Source: an uncultured Bacillota bacterium
Lineage (GTDB): Bacteria; Bacillota_I; Bacilli_A; RFN20; CAG-288
Direction of reading: 5' to 3'
DNA: 64,000 nt
NCBI GenBank assembly: GCA_949300365.1
Contig: CASGEC010000004.1
Coordinates: 156,280-220,279 of the forward strand
Each line of letters opens with the position of its first letter. Positions within the stretch are counted from its first letter, which is position 1. The notes beneath the pieces were generated by a model. It was given only the letters and a program-made list of their open reading frames with translations. It was not told where the DNA came from and ran no database searches. This document shows, piece by piece, positions 1-8,625 of the stretch. Position numbers and translations under genes: made by a program.

Positions 1-931
1 CATCGTTGAAGTAGACGATTTCCCCGAGGATCAGAATCGGGACGTCCAGGCGTGTCGTATAGGTGGAGGAAATCAGGTTGAGGTCCTTGTCCAGAAGGAA
101 ATCGATTTGACAGCCATGGACATGAAGCTCGTCATGAAGGCCCGCCACCTTGCTGAAGAGCTTGGCGTAGTATTGGTTTCCTTTGACCTCGTCCAGGGTG
201 AGGCTTATCGTGAAGGTCCCGTCCTTGTTCTCTTTCACATCGCCATCGAGGATCGTGTCATGGTTGATGTTGATGAGGGTCGAGCCCGTGCGCTGTCTTT
301 TCCCTTCCTCTTGACAGCTATCGAAGGTTTCCCTGTCATCGCCAAGGAAGGTTTCCTTTCCGGTCTCCTTGTCCTCAAGGACATAGAATTCCTTGTGGAA
401 GAGCATGCCGAAGGTATCCAAGAAGCCATCGTAATCGTATGTTGTCTCTTCCGCCTCAGGGAAATCCTCTTTGGTGCTTCCCTGATAGACGCTGCAGGAA
501 TTCTGCAATTGGTCATAGCACCTTAAGGCTCTCTTGATGACGATGCCGCCATCGACAAGGCCTTCCACGAAGCTTTCCTTTGGCGTGCTATAGGTTCCCA
601 TCTTCATGTCGATGTCATAGGGGATGCCGAGGAAGGAGGCACCAAAACGGCTATGGGAGACAGAAAGGGAATAAGGGGACTCATCCTGCTTCAAGAGGGC
701 GTGAAGAGCAATTTGATAGGCCTTGGGACCGGAAAACTCTTCGGCGATATCGCCTTTGTGGAGAGCCCTCTTGATGCTCTCTGCCGTTTCCGCTGTCTCC
801 AAAAGACCACCGGTATCCTCCACAACGGGAACAGTCGGAGTCGATGGCACGGGCGTGGAAGAATCCGTGGCTTTTGGCGAGCAGGATGCCAGAAGGAAGA
901 GAAGAGGCAGGACCAGGAATCGTTTTGTCAT
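1..931 (-). CDS. Lipoprotein of unknown function (3' end cut by window)
   Basis: The minus-strand frame opens with ATG at 931 and stays open to base 1, so about 310 residues are visible and the C-terminus is missing. The N-terminus is a classic lipoprotein signal: MTKR, a hydrophobic stretch, then the lipobox LASC with the cysteine near residue 16, followed by a Ser/Thr/Pro-rich linker. It should be exported and lipid-anchored on the outer face of the membrane. The rest has no motif I recognise. GGAGG stands only 2 nt before the ATG, so the start is slightly uncertain. It is divergent from the ABC gene at 1272; the lipoprotein at 2767 has a similar signal and linker. Confidence 0.75.
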   Translation of the reverse strand, partial: MTKRFLVLPLLFLLASCSPKATDSSTPVPSTPTVPVVEDTGGLLETAETAESIKRALHKGDIAEEFSGPKAYQIALHALLKQDESPYSLSVSHSRFGASFLGIPYDIDMKMGTYSTPKESFVEGLVDGGIVIKRALRCYDQLQNSCSVYQGSTKEDFPEAEETTYDYDGFLDTFGMLFHKEFYVLEDKETGKETFLGDDRETFDSCQEEGKRQRTGSTLININHDTILDGDVKENKDGTFTISLTLDEVKGNQYYAKLFSKVAGLHDELHVHGCQIDFLLDKDLNLISSTYTTRLDVPILILGEIVYFND

Positions 932-1271
932 GCCCTCCATTTTCCGATAATCGCTTCAAAATAGCTATAGGAAATCGACAAAAAAGCCAAGAAAGCGGAC
1001 ATAACGGAGATGACCGGAAGGGAAAACAGGCTAAAGGGAAAAGAAACGGGAAGGGAAAAAAAACGCCACGTTTTTCTCTTTCGCTTAAAAAACTTCACGA
1101 CTTGGGAAATTATTTTCCAAAGAATGGGCTTTCCACGTACAAATAAGGCGATTGAGGGCAAGAAAGCTTCCATGACAAAAAGAGGTCGGTATACTATACA
1201 GGAAACATATGTGTCTTCCGTTCTTCTATTGTCTCTTTCTCTTCTTCCACTGGTAATGAAAGGAAAGAAAT
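932..1271. other. Intergenic region between divergent genes
   Basis: About 340 bases separate two divergent genes. On the plus strand a -10-like TATACT lies at 1190-1195 with a weak TTCCAT 16 nt upstream, and a purine-rich ribosome site (AAAGGAAAG) precedes the ATG at 1272. The rest is AT-rich with no recognisable RNA or coding sequence. Confidence 0.35.
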
Positions 1272-2582
1272 ATGGTTATCAAAATCGAAGGACTTCAGAA
1301 GTCGTTTCCGGAAAACGGTCAGGAAAGATCTATCCTGAAGGGAATTGACGGTACTTTCGTCTCTGGCCGGCTTTACGTTCTCAAAGGACGGAGCGGATGC
1401 GGAAAAAGCACGCTCTTCAGTCTGATCGGTCTTTTGGATAGACCCTCTTCCGGAGCGATCCTGTTTGATGGCAGGGACATAAATGCAATGTCGGAAAAGG
1501 AACGGGAAAGATTCCGGCAGGAAAAAATTTCCTTTCTGACGCAGGACGAAAACTTCATTCCGGAATGGGACATCCTTGATAATCTCCATCTCGTTTCAAA
1601 GGATGACGAAAGAATCGACAAGGCGATTTCCAAGCTCGGCCATGGCGAAAAGAAGAAGCAGAAGGCAGAAAGCCTGTCCCAAGGCGAGAAGATGCGTCTA
1701 GCCATGGCCCGTGTCCTTTTGGAAGACAGGAAGATTCTCCTCCTGGATGAGCCGACGGCAAATCTTGATGAGACAAACGCCAGGAATCTTTTCAATATCC
1801 TGGAGGAGCTTTCCAAGACGAAGGTCGTCATCGCCATCTCCCACGACTATCGGGAGGAAGATTCCCATCCGGGACTTGTCCTTCTTCATCTCCAGAATGG
1901 AAAGATCGTTGAGGAAACGCCGCAGCTTGAAGACGTTAAGGAAAAAGAAGAAGGTCATCTTCCCCGTCTTTCCGGAAAAAACTATCTCTCCCTTTCCTTT
2001 CTGACAGTCCGGAAAAGCCTCTTTCGGACGATACTTGGATTTCTTCTTCTCTCCCTGATCTCATTTGTTAGCTTTCTTTTCCTCTCACTTCTTGCATTCA
2101 ATCCAAGCCCTTATCTTGAAAATGAAATGGCTCTTTCTCCAAACAATCGTAATGTCCTTACGTTCTTCGCGAAATCCTCCTATCTCCTATGGCTCTTTCT
2201 TTTAGCCTCCGTTCTTCTCTTCATCTTGACGCTTTATCTTTTGTCTTTTGCCTATTCGAGGGTAGAGGGAAAAAGGATGTGTCTTCTTCGCCTGATCGGC
2301 TTTTCGGAAAGGGAAGCCTTTTTCCTGACCTCGATTCCGCTCTTCCTTCTTGCCCTTCCCAGCACTGTCATTGGACTGGTCCTCTATTGTTCCCTCCACA
2401 AGATCCTGGAAGGCACGGTTGTCAAAATCTTCTCCTCGAGTTCCTATCCTTTCCTTCCATGGACGGCCTATCTTGTCCTTCTTGTCCTGATCCTTCCACT
2501 TTTTGCCCTGCTTTTTGCCTTCCTGAAGACACATGTCATTGGCCGAAAGCTTGCGGATCAAATCAAGCTGGCCAAGGAGTAA
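1272..2582 (+). CDS. ABC transporter, ATPase fused to membrane domain
   Basis: A 436-residue protein combining an ABC ATPase (about residues 1-225) and a membrane domain with four or five hydrophobic segments (about 245-425). Walker A GRSGCGKST is at 39-47, signature LSQGE at 135-139, Walker B ILLLDEP at 155-161, and a histidine switch (AISHD) near 196. The ATPase resembles the MacB/LolD type that partners FtsX-like permeases; the membrane part looks like a shortened FtsX/MacB permease with a small extracytoplasmic loop. It sits between two lipoprotein genes, so lipoprotein handling or peptide export is possible, but no substrate is evident. The fusion is less common than separate ATPase and permease genes. 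Confidence 0.8.
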   Translation: MVIKIEGLQKSFPENGQERSILKGIDGTFVSGRLYVLKGRSGCGKSTLFSLIGLLDRPSSGAILFDGRDINAMSEKERERFRQEKISFLTQDENFIPEWDILDNLHLVSKDDERIDKAISKLGHGEKKKQKAESLSQGEKMRLAMARVLLEDRKILLLDEPTANLDETNARNLFNILEELSKTKVVIAISHDYREEDSHPGLVLLHLQNGKIVEETPQLEDVKEKEEGHLPRLSGKNYLSLSFLTVRKSLFRTILGFLLLSLISFVSFLFLSLLAFNPSPYLENEMALSPNNRNVLTFFAKSSYLLWLFLLASVLLFILTLYLLSFAYSRVEGKRMCLLRLIGFSEREAFFLTSIPLFLLALPSTVIGLVLYCSLHKILEGTVVKIFSSSSYPFLPWTAYLVLLVLILPLFALLFAFLKTHVIGRKLADQIKLAKE

Positions 2583-2727
2583 GGGTCGCTTTCGTGTTCG
2601 GCAAGCAGAAATATGTAGCGCAGGAGCCTCCCATTCTTTTGGGCGTTTTCTTGCTGTGCGGCCTTATCGATAAAGAGACGGAAGTTTCTGGGCATATAAA
2701 TCCTTAGGCCCATTTCCGTGTTTGGGC

Positions 2728-2733
2728 TATAAT
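2728..2733 (+). promoter_or_regulatory. -10 element of lipoprotein gene
   Basis: TATAAT lies 33 nt before the ATG at 2767, with a strong ribosome site (GAAGGAGG) between them. The -35 region (TTAGGC-like) is weak. Confidence 0.55.
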
Positions 2734-2766
2734 TAAGAGGATGAACTATTCGAAGGAGGTTTTTCC

Positions 2767-4830
2767 ATGAAAAGAAAATACCTGTGGCTCCTTCCGACCA
2801 CCCTTCTCCTTTTCCCGCTTGCCTCCTGCTCCGGCAATTCTTCTTCGACGACAGGAGACTCGACGCCTGCGCCGTCAGTGCCGGTCTATCTTTATGATGA
2901 CTATCAGCGGGATGGAAGCCTTTCCCTTGGCATACGCTCCAATCTTTATAGCGTGGGTTATGAAAGCCCGATTTCCCTTTTCTATCAGGCGGACGAGAAA
3001 AAAGCCTATGGCGATGATGCCTCCCTCCAGATCTATCCCTACAAGGGTCTTTCCGGGACGGATTCCGAAAAGCTGAATCAAGCCGAGATCAACCGCACTA
3101 TCCTCCATGCCTTGATGGCCATGTCCTATAGCATGCTGAAGGATACGGATCTCATGGATATGGAAACACTCCCTGTCCTTGTCGATAGGTATTCCCGTTC
3201 CTTTGAGTCCTATGCGGATGTTCCTGACGAAACCATCGCCTTCAATTCCATCGATGGGACGGCAGGAAGCTTTATCACGCAAAAAGAGGACGGGAAGGAT
3301 TCGCTCCTCTTCTATTCCGCAGGCGAGAACCTTTCCGAATCCCTTTCCGGAATCGATCTGTCGACCATCCAGATCAACGCCCCTGCCCTTCTTTCCTATC
3401 TCAAGGAGACGCTTTCCGGGAACACCGTCCTTGAAACGATCCTTTCCAGTGTCGGCGGTATCGTCAACTTCCTGATGGAGGGTGTGGATTTAAGTGTCGA
3501 TTGCCCGAGTCAAGATGAAAGCGTCATCACATTTACCGTCAATGAAAAAGGAAAAGAGCAATTGATGGAACCCATAAGTGACCTTCTTGGATCGTTGGAA
3601 GGCTTTGGAGACATTTCCTCTCTTGTTTCCAAGATTGCTGACATTTCCTTCTCATTGTCTCTCTACAATGACGATATCCTCATCAACCAAATCGAATCAC
3701 TCAATGCCTCCTTCTCCCTGCAGACGGTTCTCGGAAAGGTGGAGCTTTATTTTGATGCCGATTTGGATAGGAAGGCGACGAAACTGGATCCGGGATCCTT
3801 CCAGTCGAAGAAAGAGATTGTCGATGGCTATGCCAAGATCAATGAGGAAGTGAAGGACTTCTTCGATACCGTTTCCGCCTATGTTCCCTTCAAGACCTCC
3901 CTTCTTGGCGAGGAAGAAGTGGATCCTTCCAAAATCGATGTCTCCGATGCCATCGTGCCGACCTTGAGAAAGGCCGCCAGCGACTATTTCGCCTTGTCCG
4001 ACGATGCCAAGACGCTTCTGGGCCCTGTCTTCATGGAGGTGAAGGACGAAGAGGCGATGAAGGAACTTCTCCTTGCCCGGCACGAAGAAGGGGTCAAGAC
4101 GATCAAGGACATGCTTTCCTCTTTTGAGAAGGAAGGAAACGTGACCGAGGATAACTACCAAACGCTTTTTGGAACGGTCGCCGACTATCTCAACTGGGAA
4201 CAAGGCGTCCAGGATAAGGAGGGCCTGAAGGCCTTGGATTCCCTTTATTCCTATCTTGCTTCAAGGATGGACGAGATCGAGGACATTCTTTCCGGAAAGG
4301 AAGACAACGCTCTGGACACCTTCATTGCCTCTCCAAAAGAGGAGAATCTCTCCCCTGCCTTGGAACTGGATAACAGGCTTCAGGATCTTCTCTCCCTGGA
4401 TAGGAAGTACCTTTCCGGCGAGAGACTGACGCGCTTTGAATCCCTTGAGGAAAAGAACGATTCCTTCAGGACCACTCTCCAGAAGGCCGGACACGACTAT
4501 CTTGCCACACGGCTTTCTGGTATCGACTATGAGGCACTTTCTGCTCTGGCTCAGGAAGAAGTTGTCCAAAACGCGGATTTCTTTAACCGCAGCCTTCTTG
4601 CCGATGCGGAGAAGGAAGATATCGGAACGCTTGTCGAGGAAGAAGGAAAGGAAATCCGCAAGGCCCTTCTTGAAAACACCGATTCCAAAACTTCCTTGAC
4701 GGCAACCTATACTTCCTTGCTCTCCCGTCTTTCCACCCTTCGTTCCACGGAGGAGACCTTCCTGGGCACAGAGGAGAACTATCGTCAGGTCCTTGATTTC
4801 TATGACGTCCTCCTTGAGGCCTTGAACTAG
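2767..4830 (+). CDS. Large lipoprotein of unknown function
   Basis: A 687-residue exported lipoprotein. A lysine/arginine start, hydrophobic core and lipobox LASC (cysteine near residue 21) are followed by a Ser/Thr/Pro linker. The mature part is acidic, rich in Asp, Glu, Ser and Leu and appears mostly helical; I see no catalytic motif. GAAGGAGG seven nt upstream fixes the start. It follows the fused ABC transporter but has its own promoter. The gene at 1-931 encodes a lipoprotein of the same general design, so the two may flank the transporter for a shared reason. Binding or scaffold role is inference only. Confidence 0.75.
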   Translation: MKRKYLWLLPTTLLLFPLASCSGNSSSTTGDSTPAPSVPVYLYDDYQRDGSLSLGIRSNLYSVGYESPISLFYQADEKKAYGDDASLQIYPYKGLSGTDSEKLNQAEINRTILHALMAMSYSMLKDTDLMDMETLPVLVDRYSRSFESYADVPDETIAFNSIDGTAGSFITQKEDGKDSLLFYSAGENLSESLSGIDLSTIQINAPALLSYLKETLSGNTVLETILSSVGGIVNFLMEGVDLSVDCPSQDESVITFTVNEKGKEQLMEPISDLLGSLEGFGDISSLVSKIADISFSLSLYNDDILINQIESLNASFSLQTVLGKVELYFDADLDRKATKLDPGSFQSKKEIVDGYAKINEEVKDFFDTVSAYVPFKTSLLGEEEVDPSKIDVSDAIVPTLRKAASDYFALSDDAKTLLGPVFMEVKDEEAMKELLLARHEEGVKTIKDMLSSFEKEGNVTEDNYQTLFGTVADYLNWEQGVQDKEGLKALDSLYSYLASRMDEIEDILSGKEDNALDTFIASPKEENLSPALELDNRLQDLLSLDRKYLSGERLTRFESLEEKNDSFRTTLQKAGHDYLATRLSGIDYEALSALAQEEVVQNADFFNRSLLADAEKEDIGTLVEEEGKEIRKALLENTDSKTSLTATYTSLLSRLSTLRSTEETFLGTEENYRQVLDFYDVLLEALN

Positions 4831-4889
4831 AATTCTTTTTCCACATTCCTAAAAGGGAAACTGCTATAATGGCTGACCGGTAAGAAAGC

Positions 4890-5264
4890 ATGGACAACGA
4901 ACTTACAATCGAAGAGAGAATCGATGCGGTTCTCGAAAAGCTCCGCCCGTTCCTCCAGAGGGAAGGCGGCAATATCAAGCTGGACCATTACGATGCCTCG
5001 ACCGGTATCTGCTATGTCGACATGATCGGTGCCTGCGCCGGCTGTTCCATGGCCTCCGTCGACGTTTCCGAGTCGGTGGAGGTCCTCGTCCTCGATGAGG
5101 TCCCCGAAGTCAAGAAGGTCGAACTCATCACCCCGGATAGCGAGCAGTCTTTCGACGATCTTCTCCATATGCTTGCCCAACAGCAGCAGGCCGAGGAAGA
5201 GCTCCGCAAGGCAAACGAAGAAAAGGAAGACAAAGATGCAATCGGCACAGCGAAAGGCAAGTGA
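4890..5264 (+). CDS. NifU C-terminal-domain protein, first copy
   Basis: A 124-residue protein whose first about 80 residues form a NifU C-terminal (Nfu-type) domain, which carries or transfers Fe-S clusters. The conserved CxxC is visible in GACAGCSMA. After the domain comes a Gln/Glu/Lys-rich tail of about 40 residues. An extended -10 (TGCTATAAT) lies about 17 nt before the start. The next gene encodes a second NifU domain and begins inside this one, so the two are translated together, possibly as a heterodimer. The Rnf operon 2 kb downstream needs Fe-S clusters in RnfC; a link is only inferred. Confidence 0.85.
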   Translation: MDNELTIEERIDAVLEKLRPFLQREGGNIKLDHYDASTGICYVDMIGACAGCSMASVDVSESVEVLVLDEVPEVKKVELITPDSEQSFDDLLHMLAQQQQAEEELRKANEEKEDKDAIGTAKGK

Positions 5265-5511
5265 CGTCCGTATCCTTTCCGATGCCGAGAGAATCCTCTC
5301 CCAGGTGCGCCCATTCTTGAAAAGCGAAGGCGGAGACGTCAAGACGAGGGACTTTCAGGATGGCATCCTCACCCTGGAAGTCAGCGGCGCCTGTGTCGGC
5401 TGTGCCCTTGCCAGCACGGATTTTGCAGACCTTTCGGACATGCTGAAGCAGTCGATTCCGGAAATTAAGGACATCGTCTATCGCAATCAGAGCGGTCTTC
5501 CTATCTTCTAG
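5236..5511 (+). CDS. NifU C-terminal-domain protein, second copy
   Basis: A 91-residue protein that is nearly only a NifU C-terminal domain, with the Fe-S cysteines in GACVGCALA. Its ATG at 5236 (preceded by AAGGA) lies 29 nt inside the end of the preceding NifU-like gene, in a different frame. The two genes therefore overlap and are probably translationally coupled. I read this as tandem duplication and divergence, not as one frameshifted gene, because each copy has a complete domain and its own start. Confidence 0.85.
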   Translation: MQSAQRKASDVRILSDAERILSQVRPFLKSEGGDVKTRDFQDGILTLEVSGACVGCALASTDFADLSDMLKQSIPEIKDIVYRNQSGLPIF

Positions 5512-5583
5512 ATAGGACTTTTTCTTTTTTGTCCCCAAACGCCCTTTTTTCTGTGCTAGAATCTTCCTGCGAGGTATTTTCAA

Positions 5584-6225
5584 ATGGCCAACAAACCTTT
5601 TATTGTCGAGACGAGCGCCCATCACATCCATGTCACGCAGGAAACGCTTGAGAAGCTCTTCGGCGAGGGCTTTCAGCTCACCGTCCGCAAGGGACTCTCC
5701 CAGCCGGGTCAGTTTGCTTCCGGACAGCGCCTTGACGTCGTCTATCACGCCCATGTCAAGAATCGCCAGACCGGCGAAATCGAGGCGAAGGACTTCACTC
5801 TGAAGAACCTTTCCATCCTGGGACCTGTCCGCAGCGCCAACCAGGTCGAGATTTCCCTTACGGAAGCAAGATCCATCAAGGCTGATGTTCCCATCCGTGA
5901 GAGCGGCGATACGAAGGGGAGCGCTCCTTTCACCCTTGTCAACCCTCTCAATGGCAACAAGGTTGATTGCGAGGAAGGCATGATTGTCGCTAAGAGACAC
6001 ATCCATATGACGCCCAAGGATGCCGAAGAATATGGTGTCCACAATGGTGATATCGTCAGCGTCAAGATCGTTTCCGACAACGGCAGAAGCGCCATCCTTG
6101 GCGATGTCGTCATCCGCGTCAGCGAGAAGTATGCCCTTGCCATGCATATCGACACCGATGAGTCCAATGCTGTCGGCGGCAAGGCCGTGGGCGTCTTCGG
6201 CACCATCGTCAAAGAGGCTTTCTAA
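5584..6225 (+). CDS. pduL: PduL-family phosphate acyltransferase
   Basis: A 213-residue protein of the PduL family, which moves an acyl group between CoA and phosphate (acetyl-CoA to acetyl-phosphate, or the propionyl equivalents). Two similar halves each carry the zinc-binding His motif of the family: SAHHIHVT near residue 12 and KRHIHMT near residue 140. Length matches stand-alone PduL. No microcompartment genes are nearby and I see no N-terminal encapsulation peptide, so it probably serves as a cytosolic phosphotransacetylase in fermentation. The stop overlaps the next gene's ATG by one base. Confidence 0.9.
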   Translation: MANKPFIVETSAHHIHVTQETLEKLFGEGFQLTVRKGLSQPGQFASGQRLDVVYHAHVKNRQTGEIEAKDFTLKNLSILGPVRSANQVEISLTEARSIKADVPIRESGDTKGSAPFTLVNPLNGNKVDCEEGMIVAKRHIHMTPKDAEEYGVHNGDIVSVKIVSDNGRSAILGDVVIRVSEKYALAMHIDTDESNAVGGKAVGVFGTIVKEAF

Positions 6226-7181
6226 TGCCCAATCTTCTCGCCCACAACCTCATCGTCAAAAGGCTTTTCATCAAGGAAGCGGAGCGCGGAACGGGTGACC
6301 TCAAGGGGGAATTTCTCCGCGGCAACTTCAATTTCCTTTCCCTTGGGGCCCAGGGCCCAGACCCTCTCTTCTACTTCGGCATCGTCCCTTTCCATCCCCT
6401 TCACCTGCCGACGGCCTTCAAGAAACTCGGGAACCGGATCCACCAGGATGACGGGAGGAAGTTTTTCAAGCTCCTTCTCGAGCAATGCTATGGCATCGAC
6501 GATCCCAAGTCCCTTTCCCGTATGCGCGCCTTCGTTCTCGGGCAGTTTGCCCACTACCTTCTCGACCGGGAAGCCCATCCCTTTGTCCTCTATTTCTCGG
6601 GCTTTGACAAGGAGGGGAAGATCACGGGGAAGTACCACTATCGGCACACCTTCTTCGAAAGCCAGATCGACGTTGCCCTGGCCGGGAAGTTCAAGATGAA
6701 TTACTTCCTCAGCCACCCTTACGATGTTATCTGCGTCGACCGCGCCTTCCTCCAGGTCATCGACAAGGCCTTTGTCCCCGTCCTCAGGAAGATGTTCCCG
6801 GATATCCGCATTCCCAAGAAGATCTACTCCGAGTCGGTCATCAACATGCACGACATGATCCGGTTCATGAACCACAATCCCAAGCTCAAGGCTGCCCTGG
6901 CGGGAAAGACCTCCTTGGGCGCGATGGCCTTGCCTTCCTATCGGATCGACGAGAAGGTCCTCAACGAGGAGCGGAAAGCCTGGCTGGACCCCTTGACGGG
7001 ACAGGAGAGGAACGAATCCTTCGTCGACCTCCATTCCAAAGCCTATCAAATCCTTGACGACTGCTATCACGACCTTGTCCGCTATGGCTATAGCTACGAG
7101 GTCTTCTCCAAGTACATCGACGGCTCGGACTACATGGGCTATGCCCCTGGGGCTGTGCTGCACTACTGCCGAAAGGATTGA
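6225..7181 (+). CDS. Zinc-dependent phospholipase C family protein
   Basis: A 318-residue protein of the bacterial zinc-dependent phospholipase C/S1-P1-like family. The N-terminus has the usual AHN...LGAQGPDPLFY segment, and histidines that could bind zinc occur in FAHYLLDREAHPF (about residue 110) and YHYRHTFFES (about 142). There is no signal peptide, so it is probably cytoplasmic, as in many intracellular members whose substrate is unknown. Its ATG uses the last A of the pduL stop (TAATG), so translation is coupled. A strong terminator follows. Confidence 0.8.
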   Translation: MPNLLAHNLIVKRLFIKEAERGTGDLKGEFLRGNFNFLSLGAQGPDPLFYFGIVPFHPLHLPTAFKKLGNRIHQDDGRKFFKLLLEQCYGIDDPKSLSRMRAFVLGQFAHYLLDREAHPFVLYFSGFDKEGKITGKYHYRHTFFESQIDVALAGKFKMNYFLSHPYDVICVDRAFLQVIDKAFVPVLRKMFPDIRIPKKIYSESVINMHDMIRFMNHNPKLKAALAGKTSLGAMALPSYRIDEKVLNEERKAWLDPLTGQERNESFVDLHSKAYQILDDCYHDLVRYGYSYEVFSKYIDGSDYMGYAPGAVLHYCRKD

Positions 7182-7184
7182 AAT

Positions 7185-7208
7185 CCGGGGCCTTCGGGCC
7201 CCTTTTTG
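7185..7208 (+). terminator. Rho-independent terminator
   Basis: The stem GGGGCC, loop TTCG and arm GGCCCC are followed by five T residues, directly after the zinc-PLC gene. Confidence 0.9.
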
Positions 7209-7259
7209 GTTCTCCTAGCGAAAACAAGCGAATTTTACATGAAAAGTTGTCATTTATTG

Positions 7260-7289
7260 TTTTCATAACAAACTCGATTCGTTTATAAT
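7260..7289 (+). promoter_or_regulatory. Promoter of the rnf operon
   Basis: TTTTCA at 7260-7265 and TATAAT at 7284-7289 are separated by 18 nt, 21 nt before the rnfC start. It is the only good promoter I see for the seven-gene cluster 7311-12629, where genes touch or overlap. Confidence 0.6.
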
Positions 7290-7310
7290 ACTTCTCGAGG
7301 AAAAACAGCA

Positions 7311-8624
7311 ATGGGTCTACATTTTTTGAAATCGGCTCTGTCGCTTCCGATTCCTGACCACAAGGAGCAGACAATCAGCCGTGCCTACGAGGAGTACCAA
7401 CCTTCCGCCGTCTACATTCCTGCTGTCGATGCCCATAACCAACCCCTGAAGAACCTCATCGCCGATGGCGAGAAGGTCTACAAGGGAACGCTGATCGGCT
7501 ATGGTGTCGACGATTTTCCGGTCTATTCATCCGTGTCAGGACGGGTGCTTGGCCACAAGCTAATGATGATGGCAGACGGAAAGGTTCGCGATTGCCTTGA
7601 GATCGAGAACGACAAGCTGTGCCAGTGGGTCCTCAAGCCAGCTCTCAAGCGTGTCGACCGCTGCACCAAGGAGGAAATCCTTGCGGCGATCAAGGACTCG
7701 GGCGCAATCGGCTTTGGCGGTGCCGGATTCCCGACCTACCGCAAATACCTGACGGACAAGCCCATCGACTACATCATCATCAACGCCGTCGAGTGCGAGC
7801 CTTACCTGACGACCGACTTCTGCTATGGCAGAAGCCACATGGCCGAACTTTTCTTCGCCCTTCCCTACCTCCTCAAGCTGACGGGCGCAAAGCGTATCGT
7901 CTTTGCCGTCAAGAAGGACAGGGAAGCCCTCATCGAGGCCGCGAAGATCGAAGCGCGGAAGAAGAACAACCGCTCCCTTCCCTTTGTCATCAAGACGCTT
8001 CCCGATCGTTACCCGATGGGCTATGAGCGCTCCATCGTCCGCGAAGTCCTCCACAAGGAATACAAGGCCCTTCCGATCGAGGCGGGTGCCGTCGTCAACA
8101 ACCTTTATACGCTGATGACCCTCGGCAGACGCTTTGTCCTCGGACAGGTTGCCGCCGATCGCTGCATCACCGTCTCGGGCGAAGTCTTTGCCCCGAAGGA
8201 TCTGCTTGTTCCCTATGGTGCCCTTGCCAGCGAACTTATCAACCGCTGCGGCGGCCCGAAACTGGAACAGTTCGTCCTCCTCAACGGCGGCCCGATGTGC
8301 GGCAATGCCCATGATTCCGACTATGTCACCCAGCTCCAGTCCAACGGCATCATCCTCCTTCCGCCCCAGAACGTCAAATCCGAGCCCTGCTGGCATTGCG
8401 GCATGTGCATCGACAACTGCCCGATGGGACTCCAGCCGGTCCAGATCCAGCTTGCCCTGAAGAGCGGAAACGTCGAACGCCTGAAGAAGCTCGATGCCGC
8501 GATGTGCGTCAACTGCGGACTTTGCACCTTCGTCTGCCCCAGCAAGATCGATGTTGCCGCCAATATCCAGAGAGCAAAGGAATTGCTCCGAAAGAGCGCC
8601 TCCGCTCAGAAAGGAGGAAAGTAG
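7311..8624 (+). CDS. rnfC: Rnf complex subunit C
   Basis: A 437-residue RnfC, the peripheral electron-input subunit that binds NADH/FMN and passes electrons through two 4Fe-4S clusters. Visible are the glycine-rich nucleotide region (GAIGFGGAGFPTYRKY, about residue 128) and the two ferredoxin motifs CWHCGMCIDNCP (from residue 360) and CVNCGLCTFVCP (from residue 399). Both cluster motifs are complete. It is first in the operon. Length is typical of short RnfC proteins without the long repetitive C-terminus seen in some gammaproteobacteria. Confidence 0.93.
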   Translation: MGLHFLKSALSLPIPDHKEQTISRAYEEYQPSAVYIPAVDAHNQPLKNLIADGEKVYKGTLIGYGVDDFPVYSSVSGRVLGHKLMMMADGKVRDCLEIENDKLCQWVLKPALKRVDRCTKEEILAAIKDSGAIGFGGAGFPTYRKYLTDKPIDYIIINAVECEPYLTTDFCYGRSHMAELFFALPYLLKLTGAKRIVFAVKKDREALIEAAKIEARKKNNRSLPFVIKTLPDRYPMGYERSIVREVLHKEYKALPIEAGAVVNNLYTLMTLGRRFVLGQVAADRCITVSGEVFAPKDLLVPYGALASELINRCGGPKLEQFVLLNGGPMCGNAHDSDYVTQLQSNGIILLPPQNVKSEPCWHCGMCIDNCPMGLQPVQIQLALKSGNVERLKKLDAAMCVNCGLCTFVCPSKIDVAANIQRAKELLRKSASAQKGGK

Positions 8625-8625
8625 G

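Noticed and set aside
5029..5511. The two NifU-like genes as one frameshifted gene
   Set aside because: Each has its own complete domain with CxxC, its own start and a distinct tail; the overlap is typical of coupled genes.
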